From a virus, in IMG/VR virus record IMGVR_UViG_3300010885_061525, positions 26,575-90,574 of that record: a DNA stretch of 64,000 nucleotides; one strand, written 5' to 3'. The translations under genes and the position numbers were made by a program. Of this stretch, positions 8,511-17,314 are shown piece by piece. Numbering within the stretch: position 1 is the stretch's first letter; each line of letters begins with the position of its first letter. The notes under the pieces were generated by a model. It was given only the letters and a program-made list of their open reading frames with translations, ran no database searches and was not told where the DNA came from.

Positions 8511-9167
8511 GTGCCAAACAATAGAAATTTCGTTGTATTCGATATAGAAACATCGGGTTTAGATCCAAATAAAGGTGCTGAAATTGTTCAAATAGCAGCG
8601 GTGGCGTTAAGATACTCAGATTATTCTGAAATCGAAGGAAGTGAATTCAATTTACTTCTAAAGCCTCAAAAACCCGAATTGGCCAGCAAAGAAGCTTTGA
8701 CTGTAATAGGCGATAGTCTTTGGAAAGACTCTTGTGAAAAAGGACTTCATCCAAAAGTTGGAATAAGAAAATTCAAAGAGTATTTAGAGTCATTCAATCC
8801 CACAAAGAAATTTTGGACGGCCCCTATTCTTGTAGGCTTTAACATTGTTAATTTTGACACACCTTTTATTAAGCACCAAATGGCCGCTTATAAAATAAGC
8901 TCTGGCGACGACGATTTTCCTTGGTCCAATATGCAGATAGATATGCTTCCATTGATGTTTTCCATCTTTGGAAGAGATGGACTTAAGAACAATAAAATGG
9001 ATACATATGCGGGACTGTTAGGGCTGGCAAGAGCCTCAGAAAATCATGACGCTAAAGAGGATATAGATATAACAAAACAGATGTTCCAAAGATATATGAA
9101 CTTTATGAATTTTAAGATCAGACCAAAGATAAAGACGAAAGAGAAAAATGAACAAGTTGCCGTTTAA
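8511..9167 (+). CDS. DnaQ-like 3'-5' exonuclease (DEDDh family)
   Basis: A 218-residue protein starting at GTG 8511. Exo I is FVVFDIETSGLDPNKGAEIV (Asp11, Glu13), Exo II is LVGFNIVNFDTPFI (Asp near residue 114), and Exo III is NHDAKEDI (about 181-188), whose His marks the DEDDh subtype. It most likely proofreads for, or acts beside, the split DnaE polymerase encoded on both sides of it. The gene continues into a small overlapping frame at 9148. Confidence 0.88.
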   Translation: MPNNRNFVVFDIETSGLDPNKGAEIVQIAAVALRYSDYSEIEGSEFNLLLKPQKPELASKEALTVIGDSLWKDSCEKGLHPKVGIRKFKEYLESFNPTKKFWTAPILVGFNIVNFDTPFIKHQMAAYKISSGDDDFPWSNMQIDMLPLMFSIFGRDGLKNNKMDTYAGLLGLARASENHDAKEDIDITKQMFQRYMNFMNFKIRPKIKTKEKNEQVAV

Positions 9168-9249
9168 AACCAATCCCCAATGCTTGAATGATTTATTAGA
9201 CGAGTTTGGATTAACAATGAATTATGAAGCTGGAAAAATAAATGAATAA
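9148..9249 (+). CDS. Possible 33-residue peptide
   Basis: A short frame from ATG 9148 to TAA 9249, starting MNKLPFKTNPQCLNDLLDEF. It overlaps the exonuclease stop by 20 bases and the next gene's start by eight, filling the only gap between them. That dense packing suggests it is translated, but its small size leaves this open. Confidence 0.4.
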   Translation: MNKLPFKTNPQCLNDLLDEFGLTMNYEAGKINE

Positions 9250-9781
9250 TTTTAAATATGCTTACGAAAGAATAGTAAACAAAACAGAGGCTTTCGATAA
9301 CACTGATAGAGATTTAATATTTTCTAAAGTTTTATCGTTATTTAACGGAGGTTCTGTAGATATTTTTCAGGTTGGAGCGATAGAAACCTTTGATGAGAGA
9401 TGGAGATATGGATCAGGATGGTCCGATATAATCTTTGGCAATTATATAAAAAATAATGGAGGATCTCTAACCATTTGCGACATTCATTTAGATAATATAG
9501 CAAATAGTTATTTCGCGGCATCTCATATGGGTTATAAAATTAACTTTGAGTTAGCAGACGCAGGAGAAATAATCTCAGGAAAAGACTACGATATCTACTA
9601 CCTAGACGGTGGTAACGATCCTAATGAAACCGAAAAGCAATTTAATAGTATTACAGCAAAAAAATGCGCGGTAATTATTGACGATCTTTTAATCAAAGGA
9701 GTTACTCTGATGGATAACATTGATTTTAATCATAAATACAAAGTAGCCAATGGAGTAGGCTTAATTCTTAAGGGTTTTTAA
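9242..9781 (+). CDS. SAM-dependent methyltransferase-like protein
   Basis: A 179-residue protein with a Rossmann-like pattern: DIFQVGAIETFD (motif I position, about 39-50), LTICDIHLDN (motif II, about 77-86), and YDIYYLDGGNDP (motif IV, about 117-128), followed by AVIIDDLL. This fits class I methyltransferases acting on small molecules or sugars. The glycine-rich loop is degenerate (QVGAIE rather than DxGxGxG), so activity is uncertain. It sits inside the region of glycosyltransferases and polymerase genes. Confidence 0.55.
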   Translation: MNNFKYAYERIVNKTEAFDNTDRDLIFSKVLSLFNGGSVDIFQVGAIETFDERWRYGSGWSDIIFGNYIKNNGGSLTICDIHLDNIANSYFAASHMGYKINFELADAGEIISGKDYDIYYLDGGNDPNETEKQFNSITAKKCAVIIDDLLIKGVTLMDNIDFNHKYKVANGVGLILKGF

Positions 9782-9805
9782 AATATTTTTTAAGAAACAC
9801 AAAAT

Positions 9806-11326
9806 ATGAAGTTTGACGCATCAGATATATCCCTTAAAAATGATAAGACTTGGCGCTTAATCCAAAACGGCTATACTGTTGGAGTGTTCCAGCTCGAAAG
9901 CGATCTAGGTAAAAAATGGGCTGCAACAATAAAGCCTACTAATATAAATGAACTTAGCGCCGTAATATCTCTTATTAGGCCAGCCTGTCTTGAAGCAGGT
10001 ATGACTGAGATATACTCTAAAGTTAAAAACGGATTAGCTGAAAAGCCAGATTATAATGATGAGGCTGTTAATAACATATTATCTCCCACAATGGGGGTTT
10101 TGATATATCAAGAACAGTTGATGAAATTTGGTGGGGAAATAGCATGGGGAGATATGCCGTATTTAGATAGACTTGTTATTGTTGATAAGTTAAGAAAAGG
10201 CATTGGTAAAAAAGATCAGAAAATAATTATTGATCTTAAAGATAAATTCATTAATGGGTGTCTCAGAAATGGTCGATCTAAGGAAATAGCCGAACGGTTA
10301 TTTGCCCTAATTGAAGGAGCTGGAAGATACGCCTTTAATGACGCTCACGCTAAAAAATACGCTCTTTGGTCATACAAGACGGCGTATTTAAAAGCCAATT
10401 TCCCACTCGAGTTTTATTGCGTATATCTTACATATAGCAAGGGTAAGCAAAAGCCTCGTGAAGAGATACAAGATCTCATCAACGAAGGAAGAATGCTTGA
10501 AATAGATATCCTTGCCCCTTCTATCGAAAAGTCACAGTCCGACTTTAGCATACAAAATAATAAAATCGTGTTTGGTCTATCGCATATAAAGCAAGTTGGA
10601 GATTCCGATTCTGCCGTAATTATGAAGTACCGACCGAGTAAGTTCACTGATTTTATCAGACTTCATTTTAATACAGAGGGGGAAAAGCTAAGATCTCTTG
10701 CGGTAGAAAGCCTAATAGGCTGCGGGGCTTGTGATGCTTATGGATTGTCTAGAGCCGCAATGATGAGCGTTTATCTAATGCTCAAAGAATTGACCCCTAA
10801 AGAAATAGAATTTATATTTGCAAACACTCCAAGCGGAGCAGACACAAAAGAATTGATAGATGTCGTTTATAGGTGCGCTAATGAAAAGTCAATCAAAAAA
10901 CGCAAAGATATAGTATCTTCCGAAGCTTCTTCAATAAATCTTTTGATAGACGATTCAATAATAATCAAAAGCTCATCAGAAAAAGATCTTATGGGTTTCT
11001 CCTTTAGCTACGATCATAACGTAAATACTGAAGACAATTGGTCTTGCAAAGAATGTTTTAACAGAGCAAAAAACAACAGAAATTTAACCGCTGTGTTTAC
11101 AGCCAAAATAGATAAGATTAAAAAAACAATCACTAAGAAAGGAAAAAACCCAGGTCAGGAAATGTGTCAAATTTCAATATCAGATAACACTGGATCTATA
11201 AGTGTTGTTTGTTTTCCTGAACAGTATGGCAAGCATAAAAAGGAATTATACGAAGGATCTTATTGTACACTCAAGCTAAAAGGAGCCGGTTTCGGTTGGT
11301 CGATAGAAACGATCAAAATCAATTAA
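9806..11326 (+). CDS. dnaE: DNA polymerase III alpha subunit, C-terminal part (fingers, HhH, OB)
   Basis: The 506-residue protein starts at the exact region where the 640-2496 product stops. DISLKNDKTWRLIQNG and VGVFQLES match the DnaE stretch just after the third catalytic Asp. It continues with LIYQEQLM, AFNDAHAKKYALWSYKTAYL, a helix-hairpin-helix region, and an OB-fold-like segment (CQISISDNTGSISVVCF, about 446-462). It lacks the final tau-binding domain. There is no catalytic Asp in this half, so it should be inactive alone. No intein C-terminal splice motif precedes it. I infer a two-polypeptide polymerase. Confidence 0.9.
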   Translation: MKFDASDISLKNDKTWRLIQNGYTVGVFQLESDLGKKWAATIKPTNINELSAVISLIRPACLEAGMTEIYSKVKNGLAEKPDYNDEAVNNILSPTMGVLIYQEQLMKFGGEIAWGDMPYLDRLVIVDKLRKGIGKKDQKIIIDLKDKFINGCLRNGRSKEIAERLFALIEGAGRYAFNDAHAKKYALWSYKTAYLKANFPLEFYCVYLTYSKGKQKPREEIQDLINEGRMLEIDILAPSIEKSQSDFSIQNNKIVFGLSHIKQVGDSDSAVIMKYRPSKFTDFIRLHFNTEGEKLRSLAVESLIGCGACDAYGLSRAAMMSVYLMLKELTPKEIEFIFANTPSGADTKELIDVVYRCANEKSIKKRKDIVSSEASSINLLIDDSIIIKSSSEKDLMGFSFSYDHNVNTEDNWSCKECFNRAKNNRNLTAVFTAKIDKIKKTITKKGKNPGQEMCQISISDNTGSISVVCFPEQYGKHKKELYEGSYCTLKLKGAGFGWSIETIKIN

Positions 11327-11367
11327 AACCAAACGGGCGAAAGACTATAATTAATCACGAGATAAAC

Positions 11368-11787
11368 ATGGCAAATTTTAATAAAGTTATCGTTGCAGGA
11401 AATCTAGTTTCAGATCCAGAAGTTAAAACTATTGGAGACTCAAGCGTTGTGCGTTTTAGGATTGCTATCAATCGTAAATTCACAACAAAATCTGGAGAGA
11501 AGAAGGAGGAGAGTACTTATATTGACGCTGAAATGTGGGGACCACGAGCGGATGTAATATCTAAGTATGTCAAAAAGGGAGATCCTATCCTAATGGAGGG
11601 TCGTCTCAAACAAGAAAATTGGGAAACTAAAGACGGTGAAAAGCGTAGTAAAATTCTTGTAGCAATTGATGATTTTGAATTTATGAATGGAAAAAAGGAT
11701 AGTGATGAAAAAGCCTCTGCTGATTCAAAGCCTTACGTTAAAACGAAGCCTAAACAAGAAGTGTCATTACAAGATATTCCATTCTAA
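11368..11787 (+). CDS. ssb: Single-stranded DNA-binding protein
   Basis: A 139-residue SSB from ATG 11368 (MANFNKVIVAGNLVSDPEV). The OB-fold landmarks NKVIVAGNL, VVRFRIAINRKF, IDAEMWGPRADVISKYVKKG and LMEGRLKQENWE are all present, followed by a flexible tail that ends SLQDIPF, matching the acidic-hydrophobic tip (DDIPF type) that recruits replication partners. It follows the polymerase C-part by 41 bases and overlaps the next gene (TAATG), so it belongs to the replication operon. Confidence 0.93.
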   Translation: MANFNKVIVAGNLVSDPEVKTIGDSSVVRFRIAINRKFTTKSGEKKEESTYIDAEMWGPRADVISKYVKKGDPILMEGRLKQENWETKDGEKRSKILVAIDDFEFMNGKKDSDEKASADSKPYVKTKPKQEVSLQDIPF

Positions 11788-11981
11788 TGTCTAATAAATA
11801 CTTAACAGAATTTCTCTCATTCTTAGATAAGGAGGGGCTTTTAAAAAGGCCCCTCTCTTTTAATGAGATAATCGATAAATTTCAAAACAAAGCTACTGCT
11901 AGCACAAACATAAAGGCGCCAACAGGATATGCAGGATTCACAACAGGAAAATCGGAAAAAAAGAGTACTTCTGGTAACTGA
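11787..11981 (+). CDS. Small hypothetical protein containing a terminator-like hairpin in its gene
   Basis: A 64-residue protein (MSNKYLTEFLSFLDKEGLL) that is predicted helical in its first half. It is coupled to ssb by a TAATG overlap and its end overlaps the start of the next glycosyltransferase. Codons 15-23 contain GAGGGGC and GCCCCTC arms followed by TCTTTT, a hairpin that could end or attenuate transcription after ssb. The protein reading looks natural, so both uses of the DNA may be real. Confidence 0.55.
   Translation: MSNKYLTEFLSFLDKEGLLKRPLSFNEIIDKFQNKATASTNIKAPTGYAGFTTGKSEKKSTSGN
11832..11860 (+). terminator. Terminator-like hairpin inside a coding frame
   Basis: GAGGGGC at 11832-11838 pairs with GCCCCTC at about 11849-11855 across an A/T-rich loop and is followed by TCTTTT. 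It lies 45 bases after the ssb stop, the usual position for a terminator or attenuator, but within the 11787-11981 frame. Confidence 0.5.
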
Positions 11982-13611
11982 ATTTAGTCAATTAAATACC
12001 GGGTTCTCAGTAATGGCTAATGATATTCTCATCGCCATGCATAATAGCGGTAAGTACGAAGTAGCGGAATTGGCTTCCTACTTAGAGGACGGTTCCCCAA
12101 GGATCAATTCTGTTCCTTGGAAGGTCTATCCTGTAATACCGTCAGACCCAAAAGAGAATCAAGAATACCAGCAAAACTATAGAACATCTCAATTTGGAAG
12201 TCACAGATTTGATAAGGCTGTTATAGATTTCAAACCTGATGTCGTATTTTCATACCGAGATTTTTGGCATGATGAATGGATAACAAAATCGGCATCAAGA
12301 TATCTTTTTAATTACGTCTGGTCTGCTTGTATAGATTCTGAACCTCCAAAAGTTGATTGGATGGGAATATATTCAACAGTAGATAGAATGACCTCATACA
12401 CAGATTGGGGAATGTCCGTTCTAAAGAAATACTCTGGACGGCAGCTCAAAATGGCCGACACCAACACTATGCCAGGTGTAGATCAAAATGTCTTCAAGCC
12501 AATTAAAAAGAGTGATGCTAGACATTCATTAGGAATCAAAGATGACATCAATGTAGTATTAACAGTGATGAGAAATCAACCAAGAAAGCTTTTTCCTGAT
12601 CTTATGTTTGCGTTTTCTAAAACATTAGAAACGTGGAACGACCTTGGTCGAACTGATCTAGTAGATAATACATATCTGTACTTACATACCAGTTATCCAG
12701 ATGTTGGTTTTGATATTGGAAAAGACATATTAAAGTATAAGCTGTCTTCAAAGGTTTTGATGACGTATTGTTGTAATCATTGCCATGCGTATTTTGCCTC
12801 GTTTTTCAACGGGGAAATTTGCGCATGCAATAATTGCGGAAACTTCACCGCCCATCCCCCAAACACAGCCATGGGTCTTACAAGAGAGCAGTTGGCTGTA
12901 GTATATAATACCGCCGATCTTTACGCTCAACTAAGCATTGCCGGCGCTCTAGAGATTCCATTGATAGAAGCTAAGGCTTGCGGAATTCCTACAATAGCCA
13001 CCGACTACGCTGCTATGCATGAAATAAACTCTCTTGGAGGATCGTATGGAAGCATCAAAGTTTCAGCGTGGAGAGAGGAGTCAGATAAGGAGACAGGTCA
13101 AATCAGAGCAATGCCTGATCCAATTGACTGCTCTAAAAAGATCGCTGATTTCTTCATGGAGTCAAAATCCTTTAAAGAACAACTTTCAATTGATGCATTA
13201 AATACAGTCAAGCGACATCATTCTAACGAAGAGACGTATAATAAATGGGACAAAATATTCGATTCAATGCCCTTTCTACCTGATGATAGATGGTATAAAA
13301 AACCAAATGTGATCGATACGAGCAAGATAGACTTGAACATCGCTTATAATGATGAAGATTTTATCAATTATTTAGTTTTTAATTTTACCCCTCCAAAGGC
13401 TGCGCTAAGAGCTTTTGCTGCAAGAAAAGAGTTGTCTGCAGCCCTAAAGACTAAGATTAAAACGGAAAATAATGCAGCTAGAAAATTGAATAGGTCTGAT
13501 ATAGTAACAGCTGTAGTACAAACTGCTCATCAGTTTAATGCTTTTGAGCAATTCAGATACGGCGTGGTTAACAAGATTAAAAACAAAATTGATATGGTGG
13601 AGGTGGTATGA
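11929..13611 (+). CDS. GT-B glycosyltransferase with zinc-ribbon insertion
   Basis: A 560-residue GT4-like enzyme. The N-domain starts KKRVLLVTEFSQLNTGFSVM, and the donor site is LEIPLIEAKACGIPTIATDY (about 342-361). Between the domains lies CCNHCHAYF followed by CACNNCGNF (about 281-308), two CxxC knuckles that form a probable zinc ribbon, an unusual addition for a sugar transferase. A C-terminal helical extension of about 120 residues follows. It overlaps the next glycosyltransferase by four bases. The donor could be the GDP-deoxymannose made by the phage's own dehydratase (53537-54526); that link is inferred. Confidence 0.82.
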   Translation: MQDSQQENRKKRVLLVTEFSQLNTGFSVMANDILIAMHNSGKYEVAELASYLEDGSPRINSVPWKVYPVIPSDPKENQEYQQNYRTSQFGSHRFDKAVIDFKPDVVFSYRDFWHDEWITKSASRYLFNYVWSACIDSEPPKVDWMGIYSTVDRMTSYTDWGMSVLKKYSGRQLKMADTNTMPGVDQNVFKPIKKSDARHSLGIKDDINVVLTVMRNQPRKLFPDLMFAFSKTLETWNDLGRTDLVDNTYLYLHTSYPDVGFDIGKDILKYKLSSKVLMTYCCNHCHAYFASFFNGEICACNNCGNFTAHPPNTAMGLTREQLAVVYNTADLYAQLSIAGALEIPLIEAKACGIPTIATDYAAMHEINSLGGSYGSIKVSAWREESDKETGQIRAMPDPIDCSKKIADFFMESKSFKEQLSIDALNTVKRHHSNEETYNKWDKIFDSMPFLPDDRWYKKPNVIDTSKIDLNIAYNDEDFINYLVFNFTPPKAALRAFAARKELSAALKTKIKTENNAARKLNRSDIVTAVVQTAHQFNAFEQFRYGVVNKIKNKIDMVEVV

Positions 13612-14708
13612 AAAAAATAGCTTATATATCAGTATATAGAGATGGAACTGGCTACGGAAATGCTGCAATATCGATGATCAAAGCTATCGATAAGGCCGGT
13701 ATAGATATTGTCCCAATTTGGCTAAGCCTGAACATGTTCCCATTAAAAAATACAGAGAGAATTTCCGAGCTAGAGAAGGGGAGTTTGGATGGAGTGTCTA
13801 CGGTAATCCAACAATCTCTTCCTGACACGTTTGTTAGGATAGAAGGGGTAAAGAATATAGGATATTTCTTTTGGGAAACTGATAGCTTCGTAGGATCTGG
13901 TTGGAAAAGCGGGTGTGAGTTAATGGATGAGATTTGGGTTACTACTGAAGAGCAGAAGGAGGCATGCGTTGCCTCTGGAGTCGATCCATTAAAAATACGC
14001 ATTGTAGATCAACCTAAAGAGCTAACGAAATCAGAACACAAGTTTGACTTCAAAAAGTATGGATTAGAAAATACTTTCAAATTTTATACTATATCTGATT
14101 ATTCAAACAAGAAAAATATTAATGGGCTGATGCATAGTTTCCTAACCGAATTTTCGATATATGACAACGTCTCTTTAACAATTAAAGCTTATATAAGTTC
14201 AAGACCTCCAATTGAAAGTAAAAATCATATTAAATCAACTATTCAAGAACTTAAAAAACAGATAGGAAAGCCTGATCATGTATATCCAAAAATTGCTATC
14301 ATAACTGATATGCTGTCTGAAAATGATTTATCGGGATTGGAAAACTCTTGCGACTGCTTTGTTTCTTCATCTCGCGGTGAAGGGGAAGGTCTTCCTATGG
14401 TTCAATCAGCATTAAAGGGGAAGCCAGTAATAGCTTCATGCATATCTGGAATTTCCAAAAATTTTAAAAACAAGGGACTGTTAATCAAAAACCTAATTAA
14501 AAAGAAGGTTTTCGGAATGAATAGCGGAGCATACTACAACTACAACGAAAATTGGCTAGACCCATCTACTACAGATATAGCTGATAAAATGCGCTATGTC
14601 CTAGAAAATCCAAACGAAGTACAAGAGATAGTCAAAGAGAATAAAGAGTATATAGAAGAGAACTTCTCAATAGAAGCCTGCGCAAAGAAACTGGCGGAAA
14701 TACTATGA
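13608..14708 (+). CDS. GT-B glycosyltransferase
   Basis: A 366-residue protein. The start KIAYISVYRDGTGYGNAA is a GT4-type N-domain with a glycine-rich acceptor loop. The middle has YFFWETDSF, and the C-domain has FVSSSRGEGEGLPMVQSALK (about 246-265), the donor-binding E-x7-E region. It is chained to both neighbours by four-base ATGA overlaps, which indicates a translationally coupled sugar-transfer operon. Confidence 0.82.
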   Translation: MKKIAYISVYRDGTGYGNAAISMIKAIDKAGIDIVPIWLSLNMFPLKNTERISELEKGSLDGVSTVIQQSLPDTFVRIEGVKNIGYFFWETDSFVGSGWKSGCELMDEIWVTTEEQKEACVASGVDPLKIRIVDQPKELTKSEHKFDFKKYGLENTFKFYTISDYSNKKNINGLMHSFLTEFSIYDNVSLTIKAYISSRPPIESKNHIKSTIQELKKQIGKPDHVYPKIAIITDMLSENDLSGLENSCDCFVSSSRGEGEGLPMVQSALKGKPVIASCISGISKNFKNKGLLIKNLIKKKVFGMNSGAYYNYNENWLDPSTTDIADKMRYVLENPNEVQEIVKENKEYIEENFSIEACAKKLAEIL

Positions 14709-15724
14709 ATCCTATTAGTTATATAAGCAATAAAATAAACAGAGTTAAAAAAGATAAATATAAAATCTTGACTTTTTCTACGCATGAAGCGTATCAAGAG
14801 GCCATGGCTAAAACCGGGCATCATTTCTACCTTCTTCAGACTGAAGGCTGCAAACAATGGAATGAGGATTTTAGAAAACTCCCAAGTAATTGCACTATTA
14901 TTAATAATATAGAACATATACCGTATGATATAGATTTTCTACTATCACAAGAGAGATACTCACAGCTGCAGAAAATGAGCGGATTATCTAATCATATTAG
15001 ACTTCCATTGATACATTTAGACCATGTCGAACCCGTAAAAAACGAATCGTTTCCCGCGCTAAAAGCACTCAAAGCTGACTTCAACGTCTTTATAACAGAG
15101 CATAATAAGGAAAGCTGGGAAAATACTGATGGAGTTGTTATATCTCATGGTATTAATACTGATACATTTTCGGGTTGGATTCCTAATACGTCTAAAACAG
15201 TTGTCTATATAGTCAATTACCTCAAAGAGAGAGATTTTTTCTGCGGATGGAAGGAGTGGGAATACATTAAAAATAAAGTAAACGCAATAGATCCTACGAT
15301 AAAGTTTAAGTTGATAGGAGACAATCCTGGAATAAGTAAGACTATATCTGATCCAAAAGAGCTTGCTCTTGAATTAAAAAAATGCGCCTGTTATATCAAC
15401 ACGTCTAAATTCTCCCCTGTTCCAATGTCTCTTCTTGAAGCTATGTCGTGCGGTATGCCGATAGTATCTACTAAACATCAACAAGTGGCTAAGCTTTTAA
15501 ATGAGTCGAATTCAATATCATCTAATGATTTAGATCAATTAGCAGATGGGATCGTTAATGTATGCAATAACAACAAACTTTATAAGAGCATTGGTGTTAA
15601 TGCTAGAAATGAAATATTGAACAAGTTTTCAATGGAATCGTTTATGAATAACTGGAACGACATTTTCGATAAAGCCTATAATAAAAGACTTGGTGAATTA
15701 AATGAAATATTTTATAACAAATAA
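14705..15724 (+). CDS. GT-B glycosyltransferase
   Basis: A 339-residue GT4-like protein. The N-domain is unusually basic at its start (SNKINRVKKDKYKILTFSTH) and contains LSQERYSQLQKM. The C-domain has VVYIVNYLKERDFFCGWKEW and the donor site SPVPMSLLEAMSCGMPIVST (about 238-257). Start and stop overlap its neighbours. Like the adjacent enzymes it lacks membrane segments, so it probably acts in the cytoplasm on a soluble or DNA/protein acceptor. Confidence 0.8.
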   Translation: MNPISYISNKINRVKKDKYKILTFSTHEAYQEAMAKTGHHFYLLQTEGCKQWNEDFRKLPSNCTIINNIEHIPYDIDFLLSQERYSQLQKMSGLSNHIRLPLIHLDHVEPVKNESFPALKALKADFNVFITEHNKESWENTDGVVISHGINTDTFSGWIPNTSKTVVYIVNYLKERDFFCGWKEWEYIKNKVNAIDPTIKFKLIGDNPGISKTISDPKELALELKKCACYINTSKFSPVPMSLLEAMSCGMPIVSTKHQQVAKLLNESNSISSNDLDQLADGIVNVCNNNKLYKSIGVNARNEILNKFSMESFMNNWNDIFDKAYNKRLGELNEIFYNK

Positions 15725-16112
15725 AGAAGAAACGTATTTAGATTTTATAAAGATCACATCTGATGATTTTAAAAGTCTAAAGGAAAAAACTATTGAAGAA
15801 ATTTTTGTGGCTAGCGGGACTTTTGAATCTATCAAAGATCCAAGCTCACTAATTGAAGATATCAAAAAGGCAACAGATAATAAGTGTAAAATTGCATTAA
15901 ATTTTATAAATATATATCAATTGTTTGTAGATGTAGCTTTTCATAGAACTGACATTGGTATTGGTCATTTAGTTTGCAGAAGCATGGAGAATCCATTTAA
16001 TGTGAATGCTGCATCTTCCTTTGTTAAAAAGTCGGGGCTAAAAATAATTAGAACCAACCTAGAGGAAAATTCAAAATTTATCAGAATTGAGTGTGTTAAT
16101 GAGTGGGAATAA
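15702..16112 (+). CDS. Hypothetical protein, possible methyltransferase C-terminal remnant
   Basis: A 136-residue protein starting 23 bases inside the previous gene. EIFVASGTFESIKDPSSLIE, IALNFINIYQLF and SGLKIIRTNLEENSKFIRIE resemble the second half of class I methyltransferases found in sugar clusters, but the SAM-binding front is absent. It is either a truncated relative or an unrelated small domain. It is packed between glycosyltransferases with overlaps on both sides. Confidence 0.55.
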   Translation: MKYFITNKEETYLDFIKITSDDFKSLKEKTIEEIFVASGTFESIKDPSSLIEDIKKATDNKCKIALNFINIYQLFVDVAFHRTDIGIGHLVCRSMENPFNVNAASSFVKKSGLKIIRTNLEENSKFIRIECVNEWE

Positions 16113-16812
16113 AAAAAATATATCTGTTATAATTACAACGTATAATGAAGAAAAATTCATAGCTGAAGCTTTAATGAGCGTTGTTAATCAAACGCTGAAT
16201 CCATTAAATTTTGAAATAATCGTTGTAGATGATGGAGGGACTGATAATACGGATAAAGTTCTAAACAGTCTTAAGAAAGAGCATAATCTATCCTTTCGAT
16301 ACATGAAAAAGAAAAATGGAGGAACCGCATCTGCTCGTAATTTCGGCGTAGCAAACTCCACAGGGGAGTTTATAGCCTTCTTAGATGGCGACGACTCATA
16401 TCTTCCTAACAAGCTGGTTAGTTCAGCTAGATTCATGGCTAAAGGCGGAAATATAGGAATTGTATATTCTGATTATATAGAAAAACACAGTGATAAATCT
16501 AACTATAGACTTAAGCAAAATTTCGATAGAGATAAACTATTTAGCGAATGTATAATTTCCACCAACTCTATGGTCAGAAGGAGTGCTTTAGAGAAAGTTG
16601 GAGGCTTAGATGAGACATTCAAATATGTGGAAGACTATGATCTTTGGTGTAGAATTGTCATGTCTGGATATTTTGCATTGAGAGTTCCAGAGCCTCTTTT
16701 TGTCTATAATTCACACGCTGCTAGCAAAACAAACTCAACAAATTTTGATAAAATCAACCCCGAATGGGCAAGAATAAGAGAAAGAATTTCAAAAAATGAA
16801 TGGCATATCTAA
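16099..16812 (+). CDS. Family 2 (GT-A) glycosyltransferase
   Basis: A 237-residue enzyme from ATG 16099 (MSGNKKNISVIITTYNEEKF). It has the hallmark features of GT2: IIVVDDGGTDNT (about 36-47), the stretch NGGTASARNFGVAN, the metal-binding FLDGDDSYL (about 91-99), and VEDYDLWCRI (ED motif for the catalytic base, about 174-183). It would transfer a sugar from a nucleotide donor with inversion. No membrane anchor is present. It is part of the coupled sugar-transfer run from 11929 to 17314. Confidence 0.9.
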   Translation: MSGNKKNISVIITTYNEEKFIAEALMSVVNQTLNPLNFEIIVVDDGGTDNTDKVLNSLKKEHNLSFRYMKKKNGGTASARNFGVANSTGEFIAFLDGDDSYLPNKLVSSARFMAKGGNIGIVYSDYIEKHSDKSNYRLKQNFDRDKLFSECIISTNSMVRRSALEKVGGLDETFKYVEDYDLWCRIVMSGYFALRVPEPLFVYNSHAASKTNSTNFDKINPEWARIRERISKNEWHI

Positions 16813-17314
16813 CGCTAATCCTATCCAAGACACGTTTTTAATTGGATCTAGATTCCCACAGACAAAATCTATAGCTGTTCTTTTAGACTCTTGTCGATCT
16901 CAAGAGTACTATGAATTATCTCAATCTATCTTTAGTAAAGAGGCTCATCAATACGATATAGCCATATTTTCATCAGACAACAATTCTCCTATCTTGATGC
17001 CTCCTTGTGGACTTTATTACTATAACTATCTAGAGAATTACAGCGGAAGCGTTTTAGCCGTAACTGTAAGAGGGGCTGTCAATGCAATGGATTGTGGAGC
17101 TATCTTTGATAAAAAGGTTTGGCATATATCGGATATATCAGATTTTTCCCAATTGGGAGTTACTCTTGATAATCTTTTTGACTTTTTTGATAATATAGTT
17201 TTCGTAAATAACTTCGTGAAAAAATCATTTTTTAGTATATATAAAAATACGAGTGATGCAAAAACTTCAATCTCCGAAATGGATATAATCTCTCTAGAAA
17301 CATATTTCCTATGA
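16796..17314 (+). CDS. Hypothetical protein of the sugar-transfer cluster
   Basis: A 172-residue soluble protein I do not recognise. It has alternating hydrophobic strands (SIAVLLDSC, YDIAIFSSD, SVLAVTVRG, NIVFVNNF) like half of a Rossmann fold, so it may be a partial GT-B domain or a small accessory protein. It starts 17 bases inside the GT2 gene and its stop overlaps the next start (ATGA), which places it in the same operon. Confidence 0.6.
   Translation: MNGISNANPIQDTFLIGSRFPQTKSIAVLLDSCRSQEYYELSQSIFSKEAHQYDIAIFSSDNNSPILMPPCGLYYYNYLENYSGSVLAVTVRGAVNAMDCGAIFDKKVWHISDISDFSQLGVTLDNLFDFFDNIVFVNNFVKKSFFSIYKNTSDAKTSISEMDIISLETYFL

Noticed and set aside
2440-9830. Split intein joining the polymerase halves
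   Set aside because: The N-half ends without an intein start (no Cys plus block A motif) and the C-half begins directly with DnaE sequence; the break is also not at the known split-intein site.
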